From Nemania diffusa (Eukaryota > Ascomycota > Sordariomycetes > Xylariales > Xylariaceae), in NCBI GenBank assembly GCA_038501195.1, contig JBBPUQ010000002.1, positions 1,054,001-1,118,000 on the forward strand: a DNA stretch of 64,000 bases, written 5' to 3'. The notes beneath the pieces were generated by a model that saw only the letters and a program-made list of their open reading frames with translations, was not told the origin of the DNA and did no database searches. Both the position numbers and the translations under genes were made by a program. Positions within the stretch are counted from its first letter, which is position 1. Every line of letters starts with the position of its first letter. Positions 10,618-24,680 of the stretch are shown here, piece after piece.

Positions 10618-10960
10618 GATTATAAGCCCGAAAGCTTATAACTATTTATTTTATTTTTTTGCTATATATTTATTATTTTTATAAAATGCTATTGCTACTT
10701 TTTTAAAGTTAAAAAGCACTAAAGATAAAACTTATTTATACTATAAATAGGATTATTTATTTACTTGCAGTAAAAGTTTACAAGCAGCAAATACCACTAA
10801 AGTTAAATAATTGCTACTTTTTTACAAAAAGCTCTAATATATCTACTACAGATATAATACTATAAATTTAAGTTGTTTTATACTTTATTATACTTTTTAA
10901 TCCCATATTTACTATTTTATTAAAGAATTACTACTGTTTTTAATTTTTAAATATTATACT
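10618..10960. other. AT-rich start of repeat block
   Basis: This AT-rich sequence directly follows the LTR-like repeat. If the repeat is a 5' LTR, the primer-binding site should start here (GATTATAAGCCCGAAAGC), but I cannot match it to a tRNA. No coding signal is visible. Confidence 0.45.
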
Positions 10961-12090
10961 AGAGGCCCCTGGGGGTCAGGGGCAAGGAAGCCTTCGTTTT
11001 TAAGGGCCCTCGAAGGCTATAGGGAACGAAGGCAGCCCTCTCTTTTAGCCTCCTTCCTACCAACCGTGTGCTCCGCCGCGTAGGCGCTTCGCGCGCGCGG
11101 CTCCCGCTCTCTCCCAGCTAAAGGAGAGGACTGCCTTCGTTTTTAACGCCTCCAATCCTAGCCCTTCCAATCCTAGCCCTAGGTCTTGGGCCCTTGTTGA
11201 CTTGCAGTCAGGTCTGCAGGTAGGTCTACAAATAGGTAGGTCAGTTGGTCACCTGGCAGGTAGGTAGGCCGGCTGGTGACCTACTTGGTAGGCTGGCAGG
11301 TCACTAGGTAAGTCGGTCAGTCACCTGACTAGTAGGTAGATAAGTTAGTTACTTGACTGGTAGGTAGGTAGGTCAGTCACCTGACTAGTAGGTAGGTAGG
11401 TTGACTAGTAAGTAGGTAGGTTGACTGGTAAGTAGGTAGGTTGACTGGTAAGTAGGTAGGTTGACTGGTAAGTAGGTAGGTTGACTGGTAAGTAGGTAGG
11501 TTGACTGGTAAGTAGGTAGGTTGACTGGTAAGTAGGTAGGTTGACTGGTAAGTAGGTAGGTTGACTGGTAAGTAGGTAGGTTGACTGGTAAGTAGGTAGG
11601 TTGACTGGTAAGTAGGTAGGTTGACTGGTAAGTAGGTAGGTTGACTGGTAAGTAGGTAGGTTGACTGGTAAGTAGGTAGGTTGACTGGTAAGTAGGTAGG
11701 TTGACTAGTAAGTCACTTGGTTGACTGGTAAGTAGGTAGGTTGACTGGTAAGTCACCTGGTTGGCTGGTAGACCGGCTGGCAAGTGACCTGGTAGGTCGG
11801 CAGGTCACTTGGCAGGTAAGTAGGTCACCTGACAAGTAGGTCACTTAACAAGTAGGCAGGTCGGTTAGCCACCTGTCAAAGTGGTAGGTGAATATGTGTG
11901 TGTGTGTATTGTTGGGTGCCTATGACGTAGGCTCCGTAGGCTTTCTGTAGAGATTGTATGTGTAAAAGACAGCCTATATGTAGGTGTAGCCGGTTTAGCT
12001 GATTATAGCTGCGTGCATGCGATGTAAGCCGAATCGGACGAACTATACTTAAATGGGCAGGGAGAATTTTCTATTTGAGATAAAAAACGG
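10961..12090. other. GC-richer, non-RIP island with GGTA-rich repeats
   Basis: The composition changes abruptly at GAGGCCCCTGGGGG. The island contains GCCTTCGTTTTTAA twice (near 10988 and 11130), and the first copy can pair with a nearby CGAAGGC. A long GGTAGG/CACCTG-rich tract and a short TG run near 11.9 kb follow. The long minus-strand open frame at 11385-11783 is only the translated repeat. Unlike its surroundings it shows no RIP. Confidence 0.65.
11401..11760. repeat. 20-bp minisatellite, 18 copies
   Basis: The unit TTGACTGGTAAGTAGGTAGG repeats head to tail without spacing. Copies 1-15 (11401-11700) are almost identical, with the first reading CTAGT. The last three carry CACTTGG or CACCTGG variants. 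Degenerate related units extend on both sides, roughly 11220-11880. The homogeneity suggests recent expansion or gene conversion. There are no unique spacers, so it is not a CRISPR array. Confidence 0.95.
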
Positions 12091-14206
12091 TTTTGGAAAT
12101 TTTTCGACAACTAGCTGGCCCACTTTTTCTAAATAAGAAAGCAAAATTACTTATTTCGGCTATAAAATTTTGCTAAAAATTTTTTATAACATTAAATAAT
12201 TTTTTGTTTTATTTAGTTGTTTTTTTTTTGTTAAAAACAAAAGTATTGTTAAATAGTTAAAACTTTATACAATAAAAACAATATATAATTTATTTTAAAA
12301 TATTTAAACTATTTTTATTTTTAAAAATTATTTTAATAACTAATAAATTATAAAAATAAATAATTTAATAAAATAAATAAATATAATTTAATAATTTTAA
12401 TTTAATTTAAAATTATATTTAAAATTTTAATTAAAATTATTTATAAATATTTATTAAATAATTATTAAATATAATTTAAAAATTTAATTATTTATTTTTT
12501 TTATATGTTTTTGTTTTTTTAATAAAAAAAACTTTTTATATTTTATTTAAAAACTTAAAAATAAAAAATAAACTTGTTTTTTTTTCGAAAATTTTATAAA
12601 TAGCAATTATATTTTTGTTTTTTTAACATTTTTATTATTATTACTTTATTTATTTTTTTTATTTTTATTTTATAAAATATTATTTATTTTTATATTAAAA
12701 AATATTAATAATATCGATTTTTTTAGTTTAAAAGTAATAATAAAATTTTTAATTTTAATATTTGTTAATTTTTTTTTTAATTTATTTAATTTTAAATTTA
12801 ATATTAATAAATAAATATTAAGTTTAATTTTATTTAATTTAATTTTATTTAATAATAACAATTTTATTTTAAATAAATTTATTTTAAACAATTTTATTTT
12901 AAATAATTTTTTATATTTTTTATTAATTATAAGTTAATATAAATAACAAAAAAAAATATTAGCAGTTTTTAAAATATTATTATATTTAAATTTTTTTTTA
13001 AATATTTCTGCTTTAAAAAAAAATAAAAGATTATATTACTATTATAAGTTATTTTAATATATTTTTTAGTAATATTAAAACAATTAAACTAATAAAAATT
13101 GTAAATTTATTAATTAATGTTAATTTATATAAATTTTAAAAAATATAAAATATAATATAACAAAAAATTTTTAGCTATTTTAAAACTTAATGTAAAAAAA
13201 ATATATAAAAAAATTTAAAAATATATTAAATCGAAAAAAAAATTAATAATAAAAACTAATAAAAGTTTTTTATAATTATAAAAACTTAAATATATTTAAA
13301 AAAGTTTTAATTTATAAAAAATATAGTTTTTTAAAACTTGCTATTTAAGTAAAAAAATATATTATTAGCTATTAAATTAATAATTATAGTTTTAATAGCT
13401 AAATTATAATCGATTAAAATTGATTTTAAAAAACTAAATAAAACTTATATTATTAAAAAACTTTTTTTATTAATAAAGTTTTTTTAAATATTTAAAAACA
13501 ACTATTTTTTTTTTATTTTTATATTTTTATAAATATATTATTTTATAATAATAAAAAAACTTATAAAAAATATTTTTATAACAAACTAAAGTTTAGTAGT
13601 TATAAATATATATTGTTTATAATTTAGTTTAAAAAAAAAAAAAAAAAAGTTTTTTTAATATATATACTATGTTTTAAAATAACTAAATAGTTTAATATAT
13701 ATAACTAATATAGTTTTAATAATTGTTTAAAATTATATTTATAAATTAAATTTAATAATTTATATAATTTATAATATTATTTTTTTTTTTAAGTTTTTAA
13801 TATAAAGTTTTATAAAAATAGCTTTGTTTTTTTTTTATATTTGTTTAAAAACAGTATAAATAATATTTAAGCTTAATTATATTATAAAATTTATAAAAAA
13901 TAGCTTTGTTTAATTATATTTTTATTGTTTTTAAGTTATTTATTTATAGTATTTTTTTTTTAAAATAATTTATTATTTTTTAATATATTTATGCTGTTTT
14001 TTTTTAGTTTTTTTTTAATATTTTTTTTATTAATATATAATTTATTTTTTATATATTTTTTAATTTTATAGCTTTTTTTTTTTAATTTTTTAATTTTATT
14101 TATAATTATTGCTTTTTTTAACTATTTTAAAACATAAATAATATTAATTTAACTATTACTTTTTATTGTTTTAATAATATTATATAAAAGTACTTTTTGT
14201 TTTTTT

Positions 14207-14241
<35 letters not shown>

Positions 14242-14415
14242 TTTAATTGTAAATCTAACTTTTTTTTTCTTTTTTTTTTTTTTCTTTTTTACTTTTTGTT
14301 TTTTTTTTGCTTTTATATTATTTTTTTTTTTTAAACTATATTTATTATTTTTTTTATTTTTGTTATATTTGTATTAATTTTATAATAAATAGTTTTTATT
14401 TTATTTTTATATAGT

Positions 14416-14454
<39 letters not shown>

Positions 14455-17400
14455 TTTTTATTTTTTTGTTAAATTAAATAATATTATATTTAGTTTTTTT
14501 ATTTTTATTTTGTTTTTTTTTAGCTTTAATACTTTTTTTTTTTTTAGTTTTTTTAAATAAAAATAAACTACTATAAATAAAATTTTTTTTATTATATAAA
14601 ATTTTATTAGTTTTTAATTTTTTTTATATTTTAAAATAAATAACTTATAGTTTTTTTTTTTTTTTTTTTTATTAATAATAACAATATATTTTTTATTTAG
14701 CTAAAAATTTTTGTAACTTTTATATAAATATAAAAAATAATTTTTTTTTTTTTTTTTTTATATTTATTTATTTTATATTTATATATTATTTATATTTTAT
14801 ATAAAAACTAACAAGCATTATTTTTTATATATAAGTTTTATAAATAAATTTAATTATATTTATTTGTTTATAAATAGCTATTTTTTTTTTTTTTTTTTGT
14901 TTTATTTTTGTTTATTTGTTATTTTTATATAGCTTTAATATATAGCACAAATAATTAAAATATATTAAAAGCTTATTTTTGTTACAAAAACTTATAATTT
15001 AGTTTAGTTTAATAAATTTATTTTTTATTTCTTTTTTATTTTATTTCTGTTTTTTTTTTAACAATTAATAACTAATATATATTTTTTTTAATTAAAAATT
15101 ATATTAAAATATAACAATACTAGTTATTAAATTTTATATTTAAAAAATTTTTTTGCTATTTTTAATTTATTTTTTTTTATATTAATATTATTAACTTTTT
15201 GTTTTAATAATATAAAATCGATATAAATTTTTAATTTATTACTTTTTAAACAATATATAGTTTTTTTATATTAAACAATTAATTTAAAACTAAAAAATAT
15301 AAAATTAAATGTTTATAATTAATTATATTATTTTTAAGTTGTATAATTAAAGTTAAAAAATATTTAGTTAATATTAAAAAATATATAGCTAGTTTAATAG
15401 TTAAAAATATGCTATTTTATATTAAAAGCTTTAATAAAAACTTTAACAAAGTTAACAAATTTTTTAATGTTAATTTTAATAGTATAAACTTGTTATATAA
15501 TAGTTAAAATATTAAAAACTAAAATAAAAAAAGTAGTTTATAGCTTTTTTATAACTTTAGTATAATATAAAAAAAAACTAACTAAAATAAAAAACAAAAA
15601 AATTATTTTATTACTAATAAAAAAAATTTTAACTTATATATGTTAATTTAATATAATTAATTTAAGTTTTATTAATTTGTTTTTAAAAAAAAAACAATTT
15701 TTTTTTTTATTTTATTATTAATTAATATTAACAATTTATAATAAATTATTATATATAATTTATTAAAAAACATATAACTTTTTGTTTTTTGTTTTTTTAT
15801 ATTGTTATTATTTAGTACTAAATTTATTATATTTTTTAATATTGCTATATTTACTTTTAAACTGTTTTAATGCTGCTATATTTAAAAATTTTTTTATAAA
15901 TTTTTATAATAGCTAAAAATAGTTTGTTTATTTAATTAAAACTTGCTTTTTTTTAAAACTGCTTTTATTTCTGCTTTATTTAATATATATTTAAAAAATA
16001 CTTTTTATTTAAAATTTATTATTATTTAAAATTATAGCTAATAATTTAAAGTTTAAATTAATTTAAAAAAATAAAAGATTTTTTACAATTTATTATAAAA
16101 AATTAATATAAAAATAACTATATATTTTTTTAAATATATTTAATTTTATTATATATAAGTTTATTATTTTTATTATTTTATATTTTAAATATAATTAAGC
16201 TAATTTTTAAAAAAATTAGTTAGTTTTTATATTTTTTAAACTAAATTATATTTAGTTGTTTTTTTAAAAACGTTTTATAAAACTATACTTTTTATTAATA
16301 GCTTTTTTTATTTTTTATTGCACTGTTGTTATAGCAGCTTATATAAAACTTTAAATATTTTTTAATTTTTATATAAATACTTTTATTAACATTTTTAGTT
16401 TTTTAACAAATATATTTAAATATTTTATTAGTTTTATTAAATTTATATAATATTTATATTAAATAAAAAAAAAGCTAAATTTAATAATTAATAAGTTTTT
16501 ATTATTAATTATTAAAATTGTTTTTAATAGTAATATTATTTAATTAAACTATATATAAATTATAAAAACTTTAAAATATATTAATACTTTTTAATTTACT
16601 TTTTTTATTATATTATTTGTTTTTAAATAATATATAATATTTAATTATTATTTAATATTTATTAATTTATAAAGTTGTTATTAAAAACTTTTTATTTAGT
16701 TTAAGCTTTAATTGTTAATTATAACTTTTAAAAATTTATAAAATTACTAAAAGCAGTTTATAAACTATTTTATATATATTTTTATATTTATAAATTTTAT
16801 AATTTTTAAAATTACTGCTTTATTAAATTTATTAGTAATTACTATAATAAATAAAAAATCTTTAAAAATTATAATAGAAAAATCTGTTATAAAGTTTATT
16901 AAAAGTTTGTTTTAAAACTATGTTAAAACAAATAAAAGCTTAAAAAGCTTTTTTTTTTATTGTTTTTAAACATTTTTTTTACTATATATATTATAGTTTA
17001 TTATAAAACAATATATTATTTAATATATTTTAAGCTAAAAATAGTTTTTATTTAATATAGCTATTGTATTATTATAGCTTAAATATTTAGTTAACAAAAA
17101 GTTGTAATAGTTTTATATTAAGCTAATTTAAAGCAGCTTTTAATTTAATATTTATATATATTTTTTATAGTAGAAAATTTTGTTTAGTTTTAATTTATAT
17201 TTTATAATAAAAACATTTAAAACTTTACTGTTTATTTTAAATTTTTGTAAAAACTTTTTTTTGTTTTTTTATACTGTTTATATTATTAATTTATAGCTTA
17301 AAACTTTTTTTAAAGCAATATTTTATACTGTTTATAAATCGCTATTTATAAAAATATAACAACTAAACAATAAATTATTTATTATATTATTTAATATATT

Positions 17401-20400
17401 AATATTATAATATTTTTTTAGTTTAAAAACTAGTTATTTATAGCATAAAAATATAAGCTTTTTTTTTTAAAATTTATTTATTTATTTTTAAAAGTAAGTT
17501 TTATTTTTATTTCGATAAAATATTTAATTGTTTATTATTAGTTTTTATTTTATAAATAAATATAAACTAAAAATTAGCTAAAAATTTCAACTATTTAATT
17601 TGTTATTTTATAAACTATTTAATTATTATAAAATTTTTAAAATTTTTATAGTTAAATAATATTTAAAACAGCTTTTTTAAATTATATAGTTTATTATTTT
17701 ATATTTTTATATAATATATTATTATTAATAATTTTTTATTATAAATTTTATAATTATTTTTAACTTTTAATAGCTTTTATAAATAATAAACTATTAAACA
17801 AAAAAATCTTTATTTATTATATTAAAACAAATACTTTTTATATACTACTTTTAAACAATTTATTTTTAAAACTATTGTTTTATTTAAGTTATATTAAACT
17901 AATATTAGCTTTAATATAAAAAAGCTTTTAAGTTTTTTAACAGTATTTTTTTTTTTACTTTTTTATTAAAACAGTGTACTTTTTTTTATTAAAACAAAAA
18001 AAAAAGTAATAAAGTTTAAATAATTTTTAATAAATTATTAATAAAAATTTGCAAACTTTAAAAAGCTATATATATTTTTAAACAATTTAAAAGTTTTTTA
18101 TTTACAAATAATATATATTTTTTTAAAGTTTATTTTTATTTTTTTTTTTGTTTTTATAATAAAACTTAAATATTTAGTTTTTATAACAATAAATTTATAT
18201 TTATTAATATTGAAATATAATTTTATAACTTTTAAAAAATTAAATATTTGTTTTATTTTTTTTATATAGTTTTTTTTTAAACTATTTAACTATATAAATA
18301 TATCGTTTATATATATAAATATAAAAATATTTAAATATTAATATAAAGCAGTATTAATATAGCGCTAAAATATTGCTAAAGCTTTAAATAATTTAAATAA
18401 TATAACTAGTTATTTAAAAAGTTCAAACTTAATTTAAAATACTATTTTTTATTTGTTTTTTTTTTTAATTTTAAGTTTATAAAAAATAGCTTATATATTT
18501 AATTTAATAAACTATTTAGTTTTTAAAAAATTTATTAAAGTTTTTTTTATTAACAAAAATAAATATTTATTTATTTTAGTTATAGTATTAAATGTTTTAT
18601 AATTAATATAAAATTACAAACTATTTTTTAGCTTTTTTATAAATAATATAAAAGCTTTTATTAATAAGCTATTAATATAAATATAGCTTTTATTAAATAG
18701 TTTTATTAATATTTTTTTTAAAACAATTAATTTATTTTTAAATATTTTATAAAAAAACTTTTATAAAACTGTTAATTTTTTGCTTTTTTTATTTTTAAAT
18801 AAAAATATTTTATAATTTGTTTTTTTATAATATAGTAATAATTTATTTTTTTATTTTTTATTAAACAAATTTTTTTATAGTATTAATTTTTTAAAAAATC
18901 AACTTTTAATTATATTAATTATAAAAAATATTAAAACTTTAGTAATATTTATAAATATAATAGTAAAAATTAAAAATTTATTTATTTTTAAATAATATAA
19001 TTATTATATTTTTATATTAAATATTATTTTAGTTAATTATTAAGCTTTTTTTATTTATATAATACTTTTAATTTAAAATATAAAGCTATTTTTTTATATT
19101 TTAAAACTTTTTATTTTATTAATACTAATTATATATTTATAAATAAAATAAATTATTTTTAACTTTTTTATTTATAATTTATTTAAAATAATATTATATT
19201 TTAGTTATAAAATTATATAAACTAATATTTTTTATTAAAATTTATTTATATTTATTTCAATATATGCTATTTTTTAATTTATATATATTTTATTACTACT
19301 TTTTTTAAACAATAAAAAATAATAAAAATATACAATAGTTATAAATGTTTAATAAAAAAACTACTTATAATATATATATATTTATAACTTTAATTAATTA
19401 AAGTTTTAATAATTAAAATTTTATTGTAAATAAAATTTATTATAAAAAATATACTATTTATATATTACTAAATTTTTACTTTAAAACTTATAAAAATTAA
19501 TTTGTAAATTTGCTTTTAACTATATTTATAATTAAAAACTATTTTTTTTTTTTTTTTAAATTTTTTTTTTTAAGTTTTTTTATTTTTTTTGATATATTAG
19601 CAGCTTTTACGTTAATATTGTACGCAAAAAATACTAGCAAACACTAAGCTATAAAATAGCTGCTTTTTTTATAGTACAAATAATTTTTTTTTTTTATTTG
19701 TTTTTTTTTTTTTTAAATATTTATTAAGTTTTTAATTATTTATTAATAATTTAAAAACTAGTATTATTTACATTTATTATTAAAATATTTTTTTTTATAT
19801 TTATTTTTTTTAATTTTATATTTAAATAAAAGCTTATGTTTTTTTAGCTAAAGCTTTATATATATATAATATAATTATAACTTTTTAACTTTTTAGCAAT
19901 AGTTATAACTTTATATATTTAGTTTATATAGTTAAAAAAAAACAAAACAAATATTAGTTTATTTATTAAAAAAAAACAAATGATTTTTTTTAATATAATT
20001 AATTTAACAAAATTGTTTTATAATATACTTTTTATATTAGCTAAAGTTTTTTTTTAGCTAAAAAAAAACTTTAAAAAAAGTTATTTTTTTTTTTAATAAA
20101 GTTTTAATAACTTTTGTACTATTTTTTTTAAGTAGTTTATATTAAAGTAGTAATTATAAAAATAATTTAAAAACTTTGCTAAATTATAGTTGCTAATATA
20201 TTTTTTTGCAATAAAAAATAATATTATTGCTACTTTTGCTATATTATTAAACAATTTGTTAATAATATAAAACTTATTTTAATTATTGTTAATAAATTTA
20301 ATATTTTTATTTAGCTTGTATTTAATAGCTACTTTTTATATAAAAAATTTAGTTTAGTTTTTTAAAAACTTTTTTAATTAAACAAAAAGTTTTTTTTTAA

Positions 20401-20813
20401 TATTTTTATAATTATTTATATTTAAGCTATTTTTTTTTTATTTAGTTAATATATTAAATATATTTATTATTAAAGTTAAAAAAAAAAAACTAAAAGTTAG
20501 TATTAAAATTAGCGTTAAAATTAAAGTTTTAGTTTTAAAATGTTTATTTATTACTTATAAACTATTTAAGTAATAATATAGTTTGTATTAAATATTAGCA
20601 ATTAAAAAACTTAAAAATATATTTATAATATTTAACTGTTTTTTTATTTCTTTTTTTATAGTAACAAACAATTTAAAAACAATGTTTTATATATTTAATT
20701 ACTTTGTTTTATTTCCGCTTTTTTATTTTTACAGTAAAAGTTATTTTTTTATAAATCTTTAATATTATATAACTAAATAACTATATATTTGCTATTTAAG
20801 TAAATAAAGCTAA
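12091..20813. other. AT-only RIP-degraded DNA
   Basis: Almost pure A/T sequence with long T and A runs (for example near 14200-14460). No open frame has a believable product; the 73-residue frame at 12670-12891 is poly-Leu/Lys/Asn noise. A less mutated patch is visible near 19590-19670. It is probably several layers of RIP-destroyed repeats, but only the repeat at 13572-13775 could be matched to another copy. Confidence 0.7.
13572..13775 (+). repeat. RIP-mutated copy of ~200-bp direct repeat
   Basis: This matches 20814-21017 in the same orientation, including an 18-A run bounded by TTTAGTTT and GTTTTTT. The differences are nearly all C-to-T or G-to-A, with this copy the more mutated one. The copies lie 7.24 kb apart. 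Confidence 0.75.
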
Positions 20814-21017
20814 ATTATATATAATAAACTAAAGCTTAGCAGCTATAAATATATATTATTTATAATTTAGTTTAAAAAAAAAAAAAAAAAAGTTTTTTCG
20901 GTATATATACTGTGCTTTAAAGCAGCTAAATAACTTAATATATATAGCTAGTGCAGTTTTAGCAATTGTTTAGAACTATATTTATAAACTAAGTTTAGCA
21001 GCTTATACAGTTTATAA
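20814..21017 (+). repeat. less mutated copy of ~200-bp direct repeat
   Basis: This is the partner of 13572-13775. It keeps G and C at sites that are A or T in the other copy, for example AGCTTAGCAGC. The two could be LTR parts of a 7-kb element, but TG...CA ends and a target duplication were not found. Confidence 0.75.
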
Positions 21018-23353
21018 TAATTTTATAAAAAAAAATAATTTTTTAATATATTTTTTTAAAAATATAATAAAAAAAACAATTTAAAAAAATTGCTGTTTAA
21101 AATACTATTAAAGCTATATTATTAACTAAATAATAAAACAACAATTATAATTATAATTATAATTATAATAAAAAAAATAACAAAAAGTTACTATTTAGCT
21201 ATATTTACTGTGTTAATATTGAATAAAAAGTCACTTTTTACAAATTTAAAAATTGCTTTTTCGAATTTTCAAATAAAGTTTTAATATTTTAAAAGTTTAT
21301 TTTAAAAAACAATAGTAAACACTAAAAAAAAAACAACGCGAGTATAGCAGTATTAGTAGCAACTAATATTGCTATTAACTTTATTTTTGCAATAGTGTTT
21401 AAATTGTTAAGTCTTACTTTTTTAGCGGCTAAAAACAGTATAGTAAAAAAAGTACTAAAATATAAACCTGGTATTTTTATTAAAATATTTAGTAACTTTA
21501 AACAAATTAATTAACTTTTAGCAGTAATACTGTAAAACTTAATAAAAACAGTTTTATTAAATTTTAATATTAAAAAAGCTTTAGTAGTTTTAAGTTTTTT
21601 AAATATGTTATAAAAAAAAGCAGAAAAACTAATAAAATAAATAATAAACTATATAGTTTTTAATAGTAGTACTAGTTAAATAAATCTCAGTAATAAATTA
21701 TTTTTTACTAAACTATGTTTATATAATAAACTGTTTATTTACAAAATTGAAAGCATAATTATAACTTTTAAAGAAATAAATACTACGAAATTTCTAGCAG
21801 TTATTAATAAATAAATAAAAGTAGTAACTATTACAAATGTTATTTATTATTTAAAGCTAAGTATAAATTTAGTTTTAATATTATAATTAGTAAAAAAAAA
21901 AGCTAAATTTTTGTTTTATATAAATAAAGCTTAAGTAGCTATAAAAAAGCACACTTTTTTTACAGCTTATAAAACTACTAAACTATATATAATAAATCAA
22001 TTAAACAAAAAGCTACAAGTAGCTATATTTAATATTATTTTTTAAGTATATTTTATAAACTTTATTTTAAAAATATAGCATAAATATTTTAAATATATAA
22101 ATAACAAAAAAATATAAAACTTAATAACAATAACTAAAAAAATTACATTTTAGATTTAGTACTGTTTATATAAAATCTATATAAAGAAAAAAATGCAAAT
22201 AAAACTATATAGTAACAAGTTTTTTAAAAGCATTTACTTTATAAAATCTTTTTATTTAAATAAATTTAATATATTTAATAATATATTAAAAAAATATAAA
22301 AGCTTTAAAAAGTAAATAGTAATTGTTTGTAATAAAACTAGTAAAATCTAAGTTATATTTTTTTAGCAGCTAAAAAATTAGTTTTTAAAATTTAAAAACT
22401 TTTTAAAAAAGTAAAAAAGACTTAAATGTTGTTGCTGCTATATTACTATTAATAAATTCGGTATATATATAAACAAAAAATTTATTACTTTTTGTATTTA
22501 AAAAGATATTGTTATTAAATATTCAGCAATTAAAAAATATTAATAAAACAAAAAAATAAAAAAAAACATTTGTACTTTTAAAAATCTTGTTTAATTATTT
22601 ATATATATTACTGCTACTAAATCGGAAATTCTGTTAAAATATTAGCTTATTTTTATTTAAACTGCCGTTTATATTAAAAATAAAAAACGGTTTAAAAAAA
22701 CTTACTTAATGCTTTATAAAAATTTCTACAAAAAAAAACTAAACTGTTTATATATAATAACTATAAAAGCTATAAATAAATATTTGCTACTATTAAAGTT
22801 TAATATATTAAAATTAAAAATTATTTTTTGCTAAATATTTAAATATAAAAGTAATAATAGTTATAACTATATAATTTTAAAACTAAATAATTATATTGTT
22901 ATAAATATTTACAATATTTAATTCAAAAAGAAATATTTTTATATATTTATTAAAGAAGCTAAAAAAGTTTTTAAAAAATAATAAAAATCTTTATTATTTA
23001 TATTATCTAGTAAATAATAACAAAAACTAGCAAAAAAATAAAATATTAAAGCAGTAAAACAATTATTATTGCTTAGCAACTTTAAAATAAAGCTCGAATT
23101 AAACTTTTATAAACTTTATAAGCTAGCTAGTTTAATTAATTATAAAAAACTTTTAATATTACTATTAGTTTTAATAAATAATTAGGAATTTTTAATATTA
23201 TTAATTATTAAACTAAAAAATTTTAAACTAAATATTTTAAAGTATTATTACAACTTTAAGCCTAAAGTATAAATACTAAACTTTATATGCTATAAACTAA
23301 AAGCTATACTATTTAAGTTCAAAATAGTAATAGCTGCACTATTATTTATATTG

Positions 23354-23592
23354 TAATACAGGACCCAAGGGGGTCTGTTGGTTGCTTAACCTATAGGTCA
23401 AGCACTTGGCCTGCAGACCTGTTGGTCACCCAACAGGTCACCTGACCTGCAGTCACCTGACTAGCCTATACACCTAGCCCACCAACCTATATAGCCAAAG
23501 ACCCTGGCTTCGCCAGGTCCCCCACCTACTCTCTTAATACATATTCGATTTTAGACCTCAAAATACAGCTTTGTACCTTGGTAATCCTAATA
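23354..23592 (+). repeat. left LTR, unmutated
   Basis: This copy of the 239-bp repeat is rich in C and G and begins TAATACAGGACCC. It pairs with 24681-24919 at the same length, with transitions only at most differing sites. Confidence 0.82.
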
Positions 23593-24244
23593 AATAGTGC
23601 TTCCTGCAGTGTTTAGCTGGAACTACACTATACTACTCTATGTTGCAGCGACTTCGCGCGAGTAGAAGATTTGCACCTGCAGCGTGTACGTGCGACGCAA
23701 ATACGCAGCGACACGCGTAATTATAACTTTAACTCCGGCCCGTTTATGTTTACGCAGCTGTACTTAACTAGTACGTGCGACTTGGACCTGTTTATGCTGC
23801 GTACAGCAGCGTATACGTATACATTAACAATTTTGAGCTGAACATACTTCGAACTAACTATTTCGAAGTTGAAATTATTTTTTTGTTTTAGTATAATAAA
23901 CTTTTCAACTACATTTTTCTCGTTAATTTATGCTAAAATTTTAACTAAAATTTTAGCTGATTGTTAAACTATAATATAAACAGTTGAACAAATAAAACAA
24001 CAACAGTAAAAGTATTAAAAGTTATTAAATCGACAAAAATTCGACCGAAAATTTTAATTACATGTATAAAATTACTATTAGTTTAAATTACTTCAAACGT
24101 AGTACTTAGCTTACTTAAGTACTTGCGTACGCAAACTAAACAGAAACTAATACAAAGCTAAGCTAAAGTAACGCAGCTGCTGTAGCTTTTGCAGCAAAAA
24201 AACTACTGCTGAAACGTTAAATCAGTTAAACTTAGTTAGCTGTA

Positions 24245-24445
24245 CAAACTTATTAAACTTTTTTAGCTCATTAAACTTACTTGCAAACTTTTTTAGTTGT
24301 ATAAACTTATTTGCAAACTTTTGTAATTATATAAACTTATTTGCAAACTTTTTTAGTTTACTAAACTTATTAGCAAACTTTTTTAGTTTTTTAAACTTAT
24401 TAGCAAACTTTTTTAGTTTTACAAACTTATTTAAAAATTTAGCTA
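24245..24445. repeat. 30-bp tandem repeat, about 6 copies
   Basis: Units resemble AAACTTATTTGCAAACTTTT plus ten further bases. Four central copies are exactly 30 bp apart; the outer ones are shorter or degenerate. The tract lies inside the nested LTR element. Confidence 0.75.
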
Positions 24446-24551
24446 GTTAATCAAACTATTTTATATTTACTAGCTTAGTTATTTTTACAGCTTTAGTAGC
24501 TTTTAAACTAAGTTTACTAGCTAAACTAAACTTTTAGCTAAACTAAAAATT

Positions 24552-24621
24552 ATTAAAACAGTAATGTTAAAACAGTAACGTTAAAATAGAAATATTAAAA
24601 CGCTAACGTTAAAACGCTAAG
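24552..24621. repeat. 14-bp tandem repeat, 5 copies
   Basis: Five consecutive 14-bp units follow the pattern GTTAAAACAGTAAC with substitutions. The tract sits about 60 bp before the right LTR of the nested element. Confidence 0.75.
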
Positions 24622-24680
24622 CATGTTAAATTAATTATAGTTAGTAAAGTTACTAAAGTTTTATTTGTTGTTTAGTATTT

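Noticed and set aside
11401..11760. CRISPR-like array
   Set aside because: The units abut with no unique spacers, and the setting is a eukaryotic genome.
11385..11783. 132-residue minus-strand frame with a Tyr/Leu/Pro/Thr repeat
   Set aside because: It is just the 20-bp minisatellite translated (60-bp, 20-residue period), with no signal peptide or flanking coding context.
12670..12891. 73-residue frame in AT-only DNA
   Set aside because: It is made almost only of Lys, Leu, Ile and Asn as expected from A/T composition. The same applies to 41177-41380.
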